Notes: a model not told the origin generated them from the sequence alone. Positions 14,026 through 22,998 are shown, numbered from the stretch's first letter. The stretch is DNA of 64,000 nt from Chloroflexia bacterium SDU3-3 (GCA_009268125.1 WBOU01000023.1:1-64000), one strand, 5' to 3'. Numbers and translations: made by a program.

Positions 14026-14218
14026 ACCCGGCCCATGCGGCGAAGGTGCCGCTCGTGCAAACTGGCCATATGCACGACCACGAGCCGCCTGCGCACCGCA
14101 CGGGAACGCCGAACATTGGGGGGGCCAAGGGGGCCGCGCCCCCTGGCGGGGTTCACAGGGGCTGGCCCCTGTGCGCCGCCCGCGCAGGGCATCCACCCAG
14201 TACCCAACCACCACCGCG
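14026..14218 (+). repeat. dispersed element A, copy 1
   Basis: Carries the shared modules CCCATGCGGCGAAGGTGC, TGGCCATATGCACGA, a GGGGCTGGCCCC hairpin core, and CCCGCGCAGGGCATCCACCCA. The same modules in the same order recur at five other loci in the window. Confidence 0.75.
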
Positions 14219-14355
14219 ATAAACAAAGGCACACCCTGGCCGAATCAACGACAACGCATACGTTTACCAGAAACATCTGGGAAATCTGTAAAAAGTGATA
14301 CTATATGGAGGGAAATTGTAAATGTAATATATGAATGAAAAATTGGCGCGTGTGG

Positions 14356-14361
14356 TATAAT
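14356..14361 (+). promoter_or_regulatory. orphan extended -10 (TGTGG-TATAAT)
   Basis: A perfect TATAAT preceded by TGTGG. It points to the right into an AT-rich stretch with no plus-strand gene, so it may drive a small RNA, or it may be a relic. Confidence 0.35.
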
Positions 14362-14562
14362 TTTCTGCTACATAACTCTATAGTGAATAATGAAACGCAA
14401 TTTTTCATGAGATATACCATGTTATCAGTCTTATATATCATAAAAATAAGTATTTTGGTTGAATGGCATGTAGATTAATAGAATGGCATGTAGATCGACC
14501 GAAGGCCAGGGGGAAACGACCGCAGGCCGAGCAGCGCCGCCACCGCAGCTGGCGCGCCAGCG

Positions 14563-14961
14563 CTACCCCATGTTCATGCGCATCACCATCGCCACCGCCG
14601 CCCCGCAGGCCAGCAGCAGGCTGCACCGCCACCAGCCGTGCCACGCCGCGAAGGGCAGGAAGAATGCGCAGGCGAAGCCGATGTACATAATCAGAAGGTC
14701 TGGATCTACCCTGCTGCGCACGGTGATCGGCAGCGGCCAGAGCGCCAGCCACAGCGTGGAGTACGTGAACACGCCCAGCGTCATCAGCGCCAGCGTGGGC
14801 AGCGTGATCTGAGGATGCGTTGGCGGCGCGGGTGGCTGCGCCAGCTGCTGCGGCGAGAGATGCCGGGTCTTGCCTGTGCTCGCCTGCTTGGTACGGCCCC
14901 CGCAGTAGGGGCATGTCTCTAGTTCGCGGCGTATGCGCTGCTGGCATGTGCGGCATCTCAT
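14563..14961 (-). CDS. zinc-ribbon membrane protein
   Basis: 132-residue protein with an N-terminal zinc ribbon (MRCRTCQQ and CPYCGG, two CxxC pairs within the first 21 residues). A Pro/Gln-rich linker follows, then about three hydrophobic segments (about 52-75, 88-104 and 110-128). Zinc-ribbon plus membrane modules are common in small bacterial envelope proteins, but no specific function can be assigned. The ATG follows a GGAG about 8 nt upstream. Confidence 0.75.
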   Translation of the reverse strand: MRCRTCQQRIRRELETCPYCGGRTKQASTGKTRHLSPQQLAQPPAPPTHPQITLPTLALMTLGVFTYSTLWLALWPLPITVRSRVDPDLLIMYIGFACAFFLPFAAWHGWWRCSLLLACGAAVAMVMRMNMG

Positions 14962-15014
14962 CGGCGTGCTCCAGGAGTAGCGACGTTTCCCCTGTGTTCT
15001 ACGCGCCAGCAGCG

Positions 15015-16082
15015 CTAGGGTTGCACCTCGCCCGCCGCAAACCGCAGCGTGAAGGTGGTGCCCTGGCCCCTGCCCGCGCTGGTGGCCTCCACCGCGCCGC
15101 CCATCGAGGCCACCAGCGCGTGGACGATCGCCAGGCCCAGGCCGGTGCCGCCGGTGTCGCGGCTGCGCGACTTGTCGGCGCGGTAGAAGCGGTTGAACAC
15201 CGCGTGCAGCTGCTCCGGCTCCAGCCCGTCGCCGGTGTCGCGCACGCGGATGACCACCTGCCCATCCTCCACCCCGCCGCTCAGCGTGATCGCGCCGTGG
15301 GCCGGGGTGTGCTGGATGGCGTTGCTGATGATGTTGTGCAGCACCTGGCGCATGCGCACCGCGTCCACCGGCAGCGGCGGCATGGCCTGCGTCTCGGCGT
15401 GCAGCGCGATCCGGCGCTCGTCGGCCATCAGCGCGAAGTCCTGCGCGGCCTCGTGGATAATCTCGGCCATGTCGGTGGGCTGGATGCTGAGCGGCAGGCG
15501 CTGGGCCTCGGCCAGGGCCAGCTCGTGCAGGTCGTTCACCAGGCGGATGAGGTGACGCGTCTGGCCGTAGAGGTTGGCGATCTCGGCCTCATCCAGCGGC
15601 AGCACGCCATCCAGTACGGCGCGCAGGTTGCCCTCCAGCACCGTCAGCGGGGTGCGCAGCTCGTGCGACACATCGGCCATCATGCTCTGGCGCAGCTCCT
15701 CGCTGCGCTGCAGCGCCGAGGCCATGTCGTTGAACGCGGCGTTGAGCGCGGCCATCTCGCGCGGCTCGCGCGCCCGCAGCGAGGTGGCGCGCACGTTGAA
15801 GTCGCGCATGGCGATCCGCCGGATATTCTCGGCCAGCTCTAGGAAGGGGTTCTGCGGCTGGTTCTTCGCCTTGTGGCCGATGAAGATGGCGTTCAGCATG
15901 ATCAGCCCCAGCACCACGGCCAGCCGGGGCACAAATTCCCAGCGCAGGATGTGGCTCACCACCGCGCCGGGGGCCAGCAGATTCTCGGCGAACAGGATAT
16001 AGTAGACTGGCCCCGCGATCAAGAACAGGATGGTGATCATGGCCACCACGATCCGCCAGGCGACGTTGAGGGTTTCCTTCAT
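15015..16082 (-). CDS. sensor histidine kinase
   Basis: 355-residue membrane kinase of the HPK1/PhoR type. It has two transmembrane helices (about 10-32 and 50-69) with only a very short extracytoplasmic loop, a HAMP linker (about 75-125), and a HisKA domain with VSHELRTPL (phospho-acceptor His140). The HATPase_c domain has the N box (HNIISNAIQH), a G1 box DTGDGL and a G2 box GTGLGLAI. The small sensor loop suggests it senses a membrane or intracellular cue. Its ATG overlaps the TGA of the response regulator by 4 bp, so the two are translationally coupled. Confidence 0.95.
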   Translation of the reverse strand: MKETLNVAWRIVVAMITILFLIAGPVYYILFAENLLAPGAVVSHILRWEFVPRLAVVLGLIMLNAIFIGHKAKNQPQNPFLELAENIRRIAMRDFNVRATSLRAREPREMAALNAAFNDMASALQRSEELRQSMMADVSHELRTPLTVLEGNLRAVLDGVLPLDEAEIANLYGQTRHLIRLVNDLHELALAEAQRLPLSIQPTDMAEIIHEAAQDFALMADERRIALHAETQAMPPLPVDAVRMRQVLHNIISNAIQHTPAHGAITLSGGVEDGQVVIRVRDTGDGLEPEQLHAVFNRFYRADKSRSRDTGGTGLGLAIVHALVASMGGAVEATSAGRGQGTTFTLRFAAGEVQP

Positions 16083-16792
16083 CGCTGCTCGCCCCCCACA
16101 AAGCGGTAGCCCACGCCGTACACGGTCTGGATATAGGTCGGCTGGTCGGGGTCGGCCTCGATCTTCTTGCGCAGGTTGCGCACGTGGGTGTCCAGGGTGC
16201 GGCCCATGCCCTCGTAGGCGTAGCCCAGCACCTTCTCCAGCAGCTCGTCGCGGGCCAGCGTGTGGCCGGGCTGGGCCATCAGCACCTGCAGCAGCTTGAA
16301 CTCGGTGCGGGTCAGCTCCACCGCCGCGCCGTCTACCGTCAGGGTGTGCTGGGCCAGGTCGAGCCGCAGCCCGCCCGCCGCCAGCGCGCCGGGCAGCGCC
16401 GCGCCCTGCCCGAACTGCGAGCGCCGCAGCAGCGCCCGCACCCGCGCCACCACCTCGCGGGCGTTGAACGGCTTGGTGATGTAGTCGTCGGCCCCCAGCT
16501 CCAGCCCCACGATCTTGTCGGTGTCCTCTACCCGCGCGGTCAGCATGATGATCGGCGTGGCCGCCAGCGCCGCGTCGGCCCGCACCTGCCGCGTGATCTC
16601 CCAGCCGTCGTGGTCGGGCAGCATCAGGTCGAGCACCACCACGTCGGGGCGCTGGGTGCGCAGCAGCCGCAGGGCGTCGCCGCCGGTGTGGGCCACCAGC
16701 ACATCGTACCCAGCCTGCTCGATGTAGCCCCGCAGCACCTTGGTGATCGAGTGGTCGTCGTCGACGATCAGCACGCTTGCTCGTGTGGACAT
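16079..16792 (-). CDS. OmpR/PhoB-family response regulator
   Basis: 237-residue regulator with a receiver domain (Asp11-Asp13 acidic pocket, phospho-acceptor Asp55 in VVLDLMLP, Lys in YITKPF) and a C-terminal winged-helix DNA-binding domain (about 135-235) with RTEFKLLQVL and RTLDTHVRNLRKK. It is first in the operon with the kinase gene. The ATG is preceded by AGGAAAG. Target genes are not evident; the ABC exporter further along is on the same strand but separated by repeats. Confidence 0.95.
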   Translation of the reverse strand: MSTRASVLIVDDDHSITKVLRGYIEQAGYDVLVAHTGGDALRLLRTQRPDVVVLDLMLPDHDGWEITRQVRADAALAATPIIMLTARVEDTDKIVGLELGADDYITKPFNAREVVARVRALLRRSQFGQGAALPGALAAGGLRLDLAQHTLTVDGAAVELTRTEFKLLQVLMAQPGHTLARDELLEKVLGYAYEGMGRTLDTHVRNLRKKIEADPDQPTYIQTVYGVGYRFVGGEQR

Positions 16793-16892
16793 GGTCTTTC
16801 CTATCGGTCTTTGTCTTGCCGCTATGTGGGTATTCTATCCGATTCGCGCATCCTGCACCGGCGGGGTTGCGCGAGAACTATATGGGTTGCTC

Positions 16893-16956
16893 GTCTTCGA
16901 GCCTCTTCGCGTCTCTGCGCTCTACATTTCCCAGCTCCTTGGAGCCTTGGTGGTAA
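16893..16956 (-). repeat. short dispersed repeat B, copy 1
   Basis: Reads, in minus sense, TTACCACCAAGGCTCC followed by GAGACGCGAAGAGGCTCGAAG. The same word set (ACCACCAAG..CCAAG, CACGAAGRCGCGAAGA) recurs at 19367-19457, 30888-30950 and 60768-60826. Confidence 0.55.
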
Positions 16957-17103
16957 ACGGTTCTCGCCTCATATAGTGTCATATTCATGAGCGGGGCTTC
17001 TGGATCCGACAAAGCACACAAATGGCGTGCCATGCCATATACAAAGGATTACATCATCCAAGAGCGCTCCCTGCACATCATTTGCGCTAAACTAAGATCG
17101 CGG

Positions 17104-17297
17104 TCTACCTGCCCACCCATCCCATGCGGCGAAGGTGCCATTCATGTTTTGATGGCCATATGCACGAACACCAGGAGCCTGCATTCGGTATAGGAATGCT
17201 ACAAATTGGGGGATCGAAGGGGGTTACACCCCCTCGCAGGGTTCCTAGGGGCTGGCCCCTAGGCGCTGCCCGCGCAGGGCATCCACCCACCAACCAA
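17104..17297 (+). repeat. dispersed element A, copy 2
   Basis: Same ordered modules as the other copies: CCCATGCGGCGAAGGTGC, TGATGGCCATATGCACGAAC, ATTGGGGG, CTAGGGGCTGGCCCCTAG hairpin, CCCGCGCAGGGCATCCACCCA. Confidence 0.75.
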
Positions 17298-17423
17298 GCG
17301 GAACCGTCATCATTGAGGCTGCAGCCGGTTACCCCAACCGGGCAACGCTCCAAGCATTGCCTACGGTCGGGACGACCGCGAACCGACGCGGAGACACTCG
17401 AACCATGACACCATGTTGTCCTC

Positions 17424-19241
17424 CTACGCCACCGCCTCGGCGCGGAACTGCAGCGCGTAGAGCGCCGCGTAGCGCCCGCCCAGCGCCATCAGCTCCTCGT
17501 GGGTGCCCAGCTCGGCCACGCGGCCCTGCTCCATCACTACGATCCGGTTGGCCGCCCTGATCGTGCTCAGCCGGTGCGCGATCATCACCGTGGTGCGCCC
17601 GCGCATCAGTCGGTCGAGCGCCTGCTGCACCAGCTGCTCCGACTGGTTGTCCAGCGCGCTGGTGGCCTCATCCAGCAGCAGGATGCGCGGGTTCTTCAGG
17701 ATGGCGCGGGCGATCGCCACGCGCTGGCGCTCGCCGCCGCTCAGGCGCGCGCCGCGCTCGCCCACCACCGTGTCGTAGCCCTGCGGCAGCCCCACGATGA
17801 ACTCGTGGGCGTTGGCCGCCCGCGCCGCCGCCTCGATCTCGGTGTCGCTGGCATCCAGCCGACCGTAGCGGATGTTCTCGCGCACCGTGCCGCCGAACAG
17901 CATGGTCTCCTGCGGCACCAGGCCGATCTGGCTGCGCAGGCTCTGCTCGCTCACGTCGCGGATGTCGTAGCCGTCGATCTTCACCTGGCCGGATGTGGGG
18001 TCGTAGAAGCGCGGGATCAGGTTCATCAGCGTGCTCTTGCCCGCGCCGCTCGCGCCCACCAGCGCCACGATCTCGCCGGGCGCGATGCTCAGCTCGATCT
18101 CGCGCAGCACGGCGGGCGCTTCGCCCTCGGCATCGGCGGCCTGGCCCGCGTAGGCGAACGATACGCCCCGGAAGCTGATGCCGCCACGGATCGCGGGAAG
18201 CTCCACCGGGTGCCGGGCCTCCACCACCGTGGGCTGCTCGTCGATCAGCTCGAACACGCGGCCCATCGCGCCGAAGGCCTGCTGGGCCTCGCCGTAGACC
18301 TGGGCGATGCCGAAGCAGCTGGTGGCGATCTGGATGCCGTAGATCAGGAAGCTGGTGAGCAGCGGCAGGGTCATGCTGCCGTCGATCACCTGCCTGCCTG
18401 CGAACCACAGCACGGCGGCCAGCGAGCCGAAGCCGATCAGCATCATGCCGCTGCCAAAGCCCGCGCGCAGCGCCGTCATCCGCAGGGCCGAGCGCAGGTT
18501 GCTGGCCAGGTCGGCGGCGAAGCGCTGGTACTCGTAGCCCTCGCGGGCGAAGCTCTTCACCACGCGGATGCCCGAGATGCCCTCCTCGGCGGTCACGGTG
18601 GCGCGGGCCAGCTCATCCTGCACGCCTGCGCTCAGCTTCTCCAGCTGCTTGCCCATCACCAGCGCCAGCCCCACCACCACCGGCAGCATGCCCAGCAGGA
18701 ACAGCGTCAGCGAGGTGTTCATGGCCAGCACGATCGCCAGCGCGCCCACCAGCCCGATGGTCTGGCCTAGCAGCGTGGTGGCGCTGGTCGTCACCAGCGT
18801 GCGCACCAGCGTCACATCGCTGGAGAGCCGCGAGACCAGCTCGCCGGTGCGGTGCCGCCCGAAGAAGTCGAGCGACAGCGTGGTGAGCCGCCCGTAGAGC
18901 TGGGTGCGCAGGTCGTAGACCACGCGCTCGCCGATCGAGCCGAGCGCGTAGCTCTGCACGAAGCCGCCCGCCGCCATCACCACGAACAGCCCCACCAGCC
19001 CCAGCGCAAAGCTGTTCAGCTGGCCGTAGTCGCCCTGCTCTAGCACCTGCCCGATCTGCTGGCCGATCATCAGCGGGAAGGCCAGCCCCACGCCGCTGGT
19101 CAGCAGCAGCCCCAGCAGGGCCAGCGCGATCCGCCAGCGCTGCGGCCCCAGCATGGCCAGCATCCTGCGCCACGGCGGCAGCGCCTTCGCGCCGCTGTTT
19201 GCAGGCGCGGCGGTCGGGATACGTATCAGTGTTCGCTCCAT
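17424..19241 (-). CDS. ABC exporter, fused permease-ATPase (type IV half-transporter)
   Basis: 605-residue MsbA/LmrA-like half transporter. A six-helix transmembrane domain (about 25-320) precedes a nucleotide-binding domain with Walker [11 protein letters not shown]-loop VPQETMLF, signature LSGGERQR, Walker [13 protein letters not shown] and H-loop MIAHRLST. It probably homodimerises and exports a lipid or hydrophobic compound. The start [10 protein letters not shown] was chosen because the longer frame (to 19367) runs through the promoter region. A 21-bp palindrome and TTGACA box lie just upstream. Confidence 0.93.
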   Translation of the reverse strand: MERTLIRIPTAAPANSGAKALPPWRRMLAMLGPQRWRIALALLGLLLTSGVGLAFPLMIGQQIGQVLEQGDYGQLNSFALGLVGLFVVMAAGGFVQSYALGSIGERVVYDLRTQLYGRLTTLSLDFFGRHRTGELVSRLSSDVTLVRTLVTTSATTLLGQTIGLVGALAIVLAMNTSLTLFLLGMLPVVVGLALVMGKQLEKLSAGVQDELARATVTAEEGISGIRVVKSFAREGYEYQRFAADLASNLRSALRMTALRAGFGSGMMLIGFGSLAAVLWFAGRQVIDGSMTLPLLTSFLIYGIQIATSCFGIAQVYGEAQQAFGAMGRVFELIDEQPTVVEARHPVELPAIRGGISFRGVSFAYAGQAADAEGEAPAVLREIELSIAPGEIVALVGASGAGKSTLMNLIPRFYDPTSGQVKIDGYDIRDVSEQSLRSQIGLVPQETMLFGGTVRENIRYGRLDASDTEIEAAARAANAHEFIVGLPQGYDTVVGERGARLSGGERQRVAIARAILKNPRILLLDEATSALDNQSEQLVQQALDRLMRGRTTVMIAHRLSTIRAANRIVVMEQGRVAELGTHEELMALGGRYAALYALQFRAEAVA

Positions 19242-19295
19242 CGGTGTCTCGCTTTCGTCTCGGCCATCCGCGCCATCCGCAGGTGGGATGTGCCC

Positions 19296-19327
19296 AGCAT
19301 AGCGGCCAATTCTCAAGACCATGTCAA
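19296..19327 (-). promoter_or_regulatory. TTGACA promoter of the ABC exporter
   Basis: Minus-strand TTGACA (19322-19327) and TATGCT (19296-19301) separated by 20 bp. This overlong spacer is characteristic of promoters activated by MerR-type regulators. That is an inference, since no MerR gene is nearby. Confidence 0.45.
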
Positions 19328-19331
19328 GAAG

Positions 19332-19352
19332 ACCTTGAGCAAAGTTCAAGGT
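19332..19352. promoter_or_regulatory. perfect palindrome ACCTTGA-N7-TCAAGGT
   Basis: 7-bp perfect arms at 19332-19338 and 19346-19352, directly upstream of the exporter's TTGACA box. CTTGA half-sites continue towards the -35 (CAAGGTCTTCTTGACA in minus sense). Looks like an operator. Confidence 0.5.
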
Positions 19353-19366
19353 TTGTGAGGGGGGCA

Positions 19367-19457
19367 TTTACCACGAAGACGCGAAGATGCGAAGGGGACA
19401 AAGAGGTGAGCGCTACGTACCACGAAGACGTGAAGACGCGAAGGGGACAAAAAGTCA
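19367..19457 (+). repeat. short dispersed repeat B, copy 2 (duplicated)
   Basis: Two near-identical units of TACCACGAAGACG-GAAGA-GCGAAGGGGACAAA in tandem. Confidence 0.55.
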
Positions 19458-19484
19458 TAGAAAGAGCGCTAGGCCCAGCCCTAC

Positions 19485-20131
19485 CCACCCGGCCCATGCG
19501 GCGAAGGTGCTATTCGCGCAAACTGGCCATATGCACGAACACCAGCGGCTGGGGGATGGCACGGGAACGCTCAAAATTGCGGCTCTAAGGGGCATCGCCC
19601 TCAACAGGTGTCACTTTTTTGTGCGGGGCTTCTCGATGCGGTATATGACGAAAGAACGCGTGCCAAGCTATGCACCGCATGTGAGATTGAGAATCTCATC
19701 CACCTGGCCCATGCGGCGAAGGTGCCGCTTGGGTTTTGATGGCCATGTGCACGAACACCAGCGGCTGGGGGATGGCACGGGAACGCTCAAAATTGGGGTT
19801 CCAAGGGGCATCGCCCCTGGCGGGGGTTCCGGGGGCTGGCCCCCGGACGCCGCCCGCGCAGGGCATCCACCCACCGAACACGTATCACCGCTATCGCTGA
19901 TGGGAAACACCTCGAAAAAGTGACACCATGTGAGGGCCACGACCTCTGGCGGGGTTCCTAGGGGCTGGCCCCCGGACGCCGCCCGCGCAGGGCATCCACC
20001 CACCGAACACGTATCACCGCTATCGCTGATGGGAAACACCTCGAAAAAGTGACACCATGTGAGGGGCATCGCCCCTGGCGGGATTCCTAGGGGCTGGCCC
20101 CTGTGCGCCGCCCGCGCAGGGCATCCAACTA
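19485..20131 (+). repeat. dispersed element A, copy 3, composite with 129-bp tandem duplication
   Basis: Two full element heads (about 19490 and 19705) followed by a tail unit repeated with a 129-bp period. The GGGGCTGGCCCC core occurs at about 19834, 19963 and 20092. Each tail carries CCCGCGCAGGGCATCCA, and the first two continue through GATGGGAAACACCTCG to GTGACACCATGTGAGGG. No coding sequence. Confidence 0.75.
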
Positions 20132-20173
20132 AGCAGCAACGCGCTTGTGGATGGCGCACAAAAAACCAAGGCG

Positions 20174-20629
20174 CTAGGCTAGCATGCGGCGCAGCAGCCG
20201 CTCGTAGGGCTGGGCGTCGAACACCAGCTCGGGCATGTGGGTGAAGGCCACCGGCCCGCCCTCGTAGGGCTGGTAGCTCGACTCGATATCGAACGCGCGC
20301 CAGATATAGCGTTCGCCCCGCCGCTCCACAGCGGCGGTGATCGCGCCGCAGCTCAGGTGGGCGCACTCGGGGCATACCAGCAGCGCGCGCCGCCCGCTCT
20401 CCAGCTCGGGCGGGCGCTGCAGCAGCAGGTGCGCGGCGGCCTCGGCGGCCAGCCATGCCCAGGCCTCGCCCGGCCAGCCGAAGGGCGCGATGTAGTCCAT
20501 ATGCCCCGGCGGCGGCTGGCCGGGCGGCACCAGCAGCTCGGCCAGCCGCCGCCCGTCGATGGTGATATCGAGATACTGGCGCGCGCCGCGCCGCTGCGGG
20601 CCGAGGCCCAGCGTGCTAATGTGCTGCAT
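20174..20629 (-). CDS. uncharacterised 151-residue protein
   Basis: Not recognised. Soluble protein with a Pro-rich central segment (LVPPGQPPPGHMDYIAPFGW), a single CPEC pair at about 87-90, and a C-terminal aromatic/acidic stretch. It probably forms an operon with the gene ending at 20642, whose stop is 12 bp upstream. It has a G-rich run before its ATG as ribosome site. Possibly an immunity-like or accessory protein, judging only by size and position between repeats. Confidence 0.6.
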   Translation of the reverse strand: MQHISTLGLGPQRRGARQYLDITIDGRRLAELLVPPGQPPPGHMDYIAPFGWPGEAWAWLAAEAAAHLLLQRPPELESGRRALLVCPECAHLSCGAITAAVERRGERYIWRAFDIESSYQPYEGGPVAFTHMPELVFDAQPYERLLRRMLA

Positions 20630-20641
20630 GGCCCCCCCGCG

Positions 20642-20959
20642 CTACAGGATGCGGTACTCGTAGTCGCCGTCGTGCCAGCGCATGTAGTTCTCGTGCCACT
20701 CGATGCTCTGGCGCAGCTTGTCCACGCTGATCCCCAGCGCCTGCGCCGCCAGCTCGCAGGCCACATCTGCGCCCGCGTCGCCCACGCGGCTGCGGGCCTC
20801 CAGAAACACCCCCACCACCAGCCATGTTGATGGCTCGCCCGGCCCATGCCAGTAGTGGCCCCGCCCCTCGATCTCCTGCCCGTCGGCCACGCTGAACGTG
20901 TAGACCTGGCCGCCCGCCTCCACCGCTGCATCACGGAAGTAGGTCTGCTGTTCGCTCAT
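20642..20959 (-). CDS. uncharacterised 105-residue protein
   Basis: Not recognised. Small acidic soluble protein beginning MSEQQTYFRDAAVEAGG, rich in aromatic residues (IEGRGHYWHGPG, WHENYMRWHDGDYEYRI). The start is set by AGAGGAG 6 nt before the ATG; the longer frame upstream is not protein-like. First gene of an apparent two-gene operon with the 151-residue protein. Confidence 0.65.
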   Translation of the reverse strand: MSEQQTYFRDAAVEAGGQVYTFSVADGQEIEGRGHYWHGPGEPSTWLVVGVFLEARSRVGDAGADVACELAAQALGISVDKLRQSIEWHENYMRWHDGDYEYRIL

Positions 20960-21168
20960 TCCATGCTCCTCTGTGTGGCAATATCCCACCTTACACAAAA
21001 AAGGCCCCTGTACGGGGGAAGAACGTGCGCATATGGGCAAAATGGTGCGGAGATCGGCGGGGGCGAGAAACTCGGGGAATATTAGGAGGGGGCGAACACT
21101 CGGAGGGGATCTGCAGTGCCCATCGACCGCACGCCCTGTGCGCGTGTGGTTGATGGGCAGCGCGGTCG

Positions 21169-21387
21169 CTAGTCAGCCGTATTTTCTTGCGCCACAATTA
21201 GCTTCTGCAGCTCATCGCGCACGGCTAGCGCGGTGCGGCCAGTGGTCTGCGTTATCTCGGGGTGGCCCTCGACGCGGCCACGGAACTGCACGCCCATCTG
21301 CCAGATAAACGCGGCGTAGTCAATATCATTGATGCTAAAGCGATAGATCCGGCCTGCGCGGTGGACACTCTTGGTAGATTTAAACAT
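21169..21387 (-). CDS. uncharacterised 72-residue protein
   Basis: Not recognised. Basic N-terminus (MFKSTKSVHRAGRIYRFSI) followed by an amphipathic helix ending LIVAQENTAD. A strong GAGGAGAG ribosome site precedes the ATG. Confidence 0.6.
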   Translation of the reverse strand: MFKSTKSVHRAGRIYRFSINDIDYAAFIWQMGVQFRGRVEGHPEITQTTGRTALAVRDELQKLIVAQENTAD

Positions 21388-21435
21388 GCTCTCTCCTCAG
21401 CACCTGTGAAGGTGGCACTATGCCGTGGCATCAGC

Positions 21436-21714
21436 CTATGCTGGGTAGATGATGTCTTGCTCGGGGGTGGCAGGCTGATCAGGGTGCCACGAGCGGTAGA
21501 TCGACCAGGGCCACTCGATCCGCCGGAGGATGCCGTCGCAGTCGGGGTAGGCGCAGATGTGGACGGTGTGCGGCTTGGCGTGGCGCTTGCCCGATGGAGA
21601 TGCGACGGTTCGCACGCTGCCGGCCAGGTAGGCGCGGTGGCAATGGCTACACCACGACCAGCTTGGGCTAAAGGCTGCGAGAAATGGCTGGGGGATGTCG
21701 GAATGCTTGATCAT
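21436..21714 (-). CDS. small zinc-finger-like protein
   Basis: 92-residue soluble protein with two Cys pairs of zinc-ribbon type (CSHCH near residue 22 and CAYPDCDG near residue 55) plus several His residues, ending in a Pro-rich tail. The start MIKHSDIP follows CCGGAG. Probable metal-binding protein; role unknown. It lies 48 bp upstream of the 72-residue gene on the same strand. Confidence 0.6.
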   Translation of the reverse strand: MIKHSDIPQPFLAAFSPSWSWCSHCHRAYLAGSVRTVASPSGKRHAKPHTVHICAYPDCDGILRRIEWPWSIYRSWHPDQPATPEQDIIYPA

Positions 21715-21785
21715 AACGGGTTCTCCGGTGGTCGTGGTGTGGGTGGCGCTTGCCATCAGCGGCAAGCGGTGGGGTAGCCCTGGCG

Positions 21786-21911
21786 CTACTTTTTGGGCGG
21801 GGCGATCTGCTTCGCGGCCTCGATCGCCCGCTTTTTCTCCGCAGCCGCTGCGGCCTCGGTCTGCTTCTGCGCCGATTTCTTGTGCTTATCTTTGGGTGAT
21901 TTGTCTCCCAT
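21786..21911 (-). CDS. 41-residue Lys/Ala-rich conserved small protein
   Basis: Begins MGDKSPKDKHKKSAQKQ and continues as an Ala/Lys/Glu amphipathic helix to IAPPKK. Small proteins starting MGDKSPK with Lys-rich bodies are widely scattered in bacteria as conserved hypotheticals, so this short frame is likely real. Ribosome site AGAGGTAG before the ATG. Function unknown; the highly basic composition is compatible with nucleic-acid binding. Confidence 0.65.
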   Translation of the reverse strand: MGDKSPKDKHKKSAQKQTEAAAAAEKKRAIEAAKQIAPPKK

Positions 21912-22175
21912 GGGGCTACCTCTTTCGCTTTCTGCGCACGGCGTTATAGGTGCGCGAGAAGACATGGATCTGCCCTCGGCAGCGCTGTGCACGGCGGATG
22001 GGGAGCAGCATATGATGCTGGTGGGTACGATGGCCTGCGGCGATCATGCGAGGACAAGGCATAGAACCCAGTTCGTCCATAGTTCGCAGACCGCTTGAGG
22101 GTGACTCAGGCGCTAGGCGATGATTTGGGGGCACGCAACCCGTGCTAGGTGGGCGGAGAGCAAGTGGTTACGGCT

Positions 22176-22184
22176 AGTATACCA
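22176..22184 (-). promoter_or_regulatory. extended -10 (TGGTATACT)
   Basis: Minus-strand TATACT with a TGG extension, directed at the 41-residue protein gene and the following small genes. Confidence 0.35.
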
Positions 22185-22287
22185 CGTTGCGGGAGATCGT
22201 GGTTGGCGGGGCTGCCCTGTGTGGTGCCTTCATGGCATGGGCTGGGGGACCGCTGCGGTGCCATGGCGGTAAGTGCGGCGCGCAGGT

Positions 22288-22316
22288 GGGCCTCGGCTGG
22301 TGGTCCGCCGAGGCCC
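22288..22316 (-). terminator. hairpin after paralogue 2
   Basis: 10-bp perfect arms GGGCCTCGGC / GCCGAGGCCC with a 9-nt loop, starting 28 nt past the stop. No U-run. Confidence 0.45.
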
Positions 22317-22344
22317 GCGCTGGTCAGAAACATGCCCCGGCGCG

Positions 22345-22998
22345 CTAGGCCCGGATGCCCAGCGCCTCCAGCAGCTGGCGGTCGTCGCGCAGCGCCACCT
22401 TGGCCACCTGCACAAAATCCTCCACCCAGTCATCCAGCTCGTCGATGGCCGCATCGCGCAGCTCGGTGGCCTTCTGATTGTCGCTTTGCTCTTGGAGATG
22501 CGCGTTGTGTGCGGCGGCGAGCGCATTCACATCGGCCAGCGCGGCGGCGATGCGCTCGGGGGTGATGTTTAGCTTCGCTAGTTTTGCCATATCATCGGGC
22601 TGCTGTACGACATTCTCATAGAAGCGTTTGGCCTGCTCTATCCAAGCAAGCAGTGCACCTTTGCGCCGCCCATAGAGATCAAGAGATGCAACGGTGTTGC
22701 TGTGTTTTAATGCGACGCGGGCGAGTTCGAGGATGGGCATATAGCTCGATTTTGCCTGTTCCCAAGCAGTTTCTATTGCGGTGCTGGCAGATCGTTGTTC
22801 GCTTACCTCACGCTGCTGGATGCGCGTTAGCTCATATGCCTTATCGTAGAGTGCCTGACCAATGGACATGGCTGCGGCATCATAGCCGTTCTGGGCCAGC
22901 AGCGCAGATATAGTGGGGTTCGCTTGTGAATTGGTGATGAGGATGCGCGCTCGCTCTAGGGAGCCGAGGATGCTATTGCGACTGGGGATTGTTGCCAT
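22345..22998 (-). CDS. uncharacterised helical protein, paralogue 2
   Basis: 217 residues, all-helical, homologous to paralogues 1 and 3. It ends LDDWVEDFVQVAKVALRDDRQLLEALGIRA, against LDEWMSDFIAIAKIALEDEPQLLEKLGILAHS in paralogue 1. The start at MATIPS is favoured by AAGGAG 6 nt upstream, the same MAT start as paralogue 1. The frame stays open upstream through a 16-unit 21-bp array to a GTG at 23541. A good promoter (TTGCTA-17-TACTAT at 23439-23467) begins transcription inside that extension with no in-frame start before the array, so the array is most likely 5' leader here. Function unknown. Confidence 0.8.
   Translation of the reverse strand: MATIPSRNSILGSLERARILITNSQANPTISALLAQNGYDAAAMSIGQALYDKAYELTRIQQREVSEQRSASTAIETAWEQAKSSYMPILELARVALKHSNTVASLDLYGRRKGALLAWIEQAKRFYENVVQQPDDMAKLAKLNITPERIAAALADVNALAAAHNAHLQEQSDNQKATELRDAAIDELDDWVEDFVQVAKVALRDDRQLLEALGIRA

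Larger units (their letters stand above)
13740..14562. other. repeat-filled intergenic region
   Basis: No supported gene. It contains a MITE-like element (13832-13960), a copy of the long dispersed element A (14026-14218), then an AT-rich stretch (14277-14470) with a plus-strand TGTGG-TATAAT promoter-like motif and a short direct repeat GAATGGCATGTAGAT at 14461 and 14481. Confidence 0.6.
16793..17423. other. intergenic region with two repeat types
   Basis: No gene supported. It holds a copy of the short 'CCAAGG/CGAAGA' dispersed repeat (16893-16956), a degenerate stretch resembling part of the composite element A (16987-17060), and element A copy 2. Confidence 0.55.
21912..22344. other. intergenic region between small-gene cluster and paralogue 2
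   Basis: No gene supported. A minus-strand TGG-TATACT extended -10 at 22176-22184 could serve the small genes downstream, and a hairpin at 22288-22316 follows paralogue 2. Confidence 0.45.

Noticed and set aside
14026-14218. insertion sequence
   Set aside because: Element A has no transposase frame and its copies lack clean inverted termini in this window, so I list it only as a dispersed repeat.
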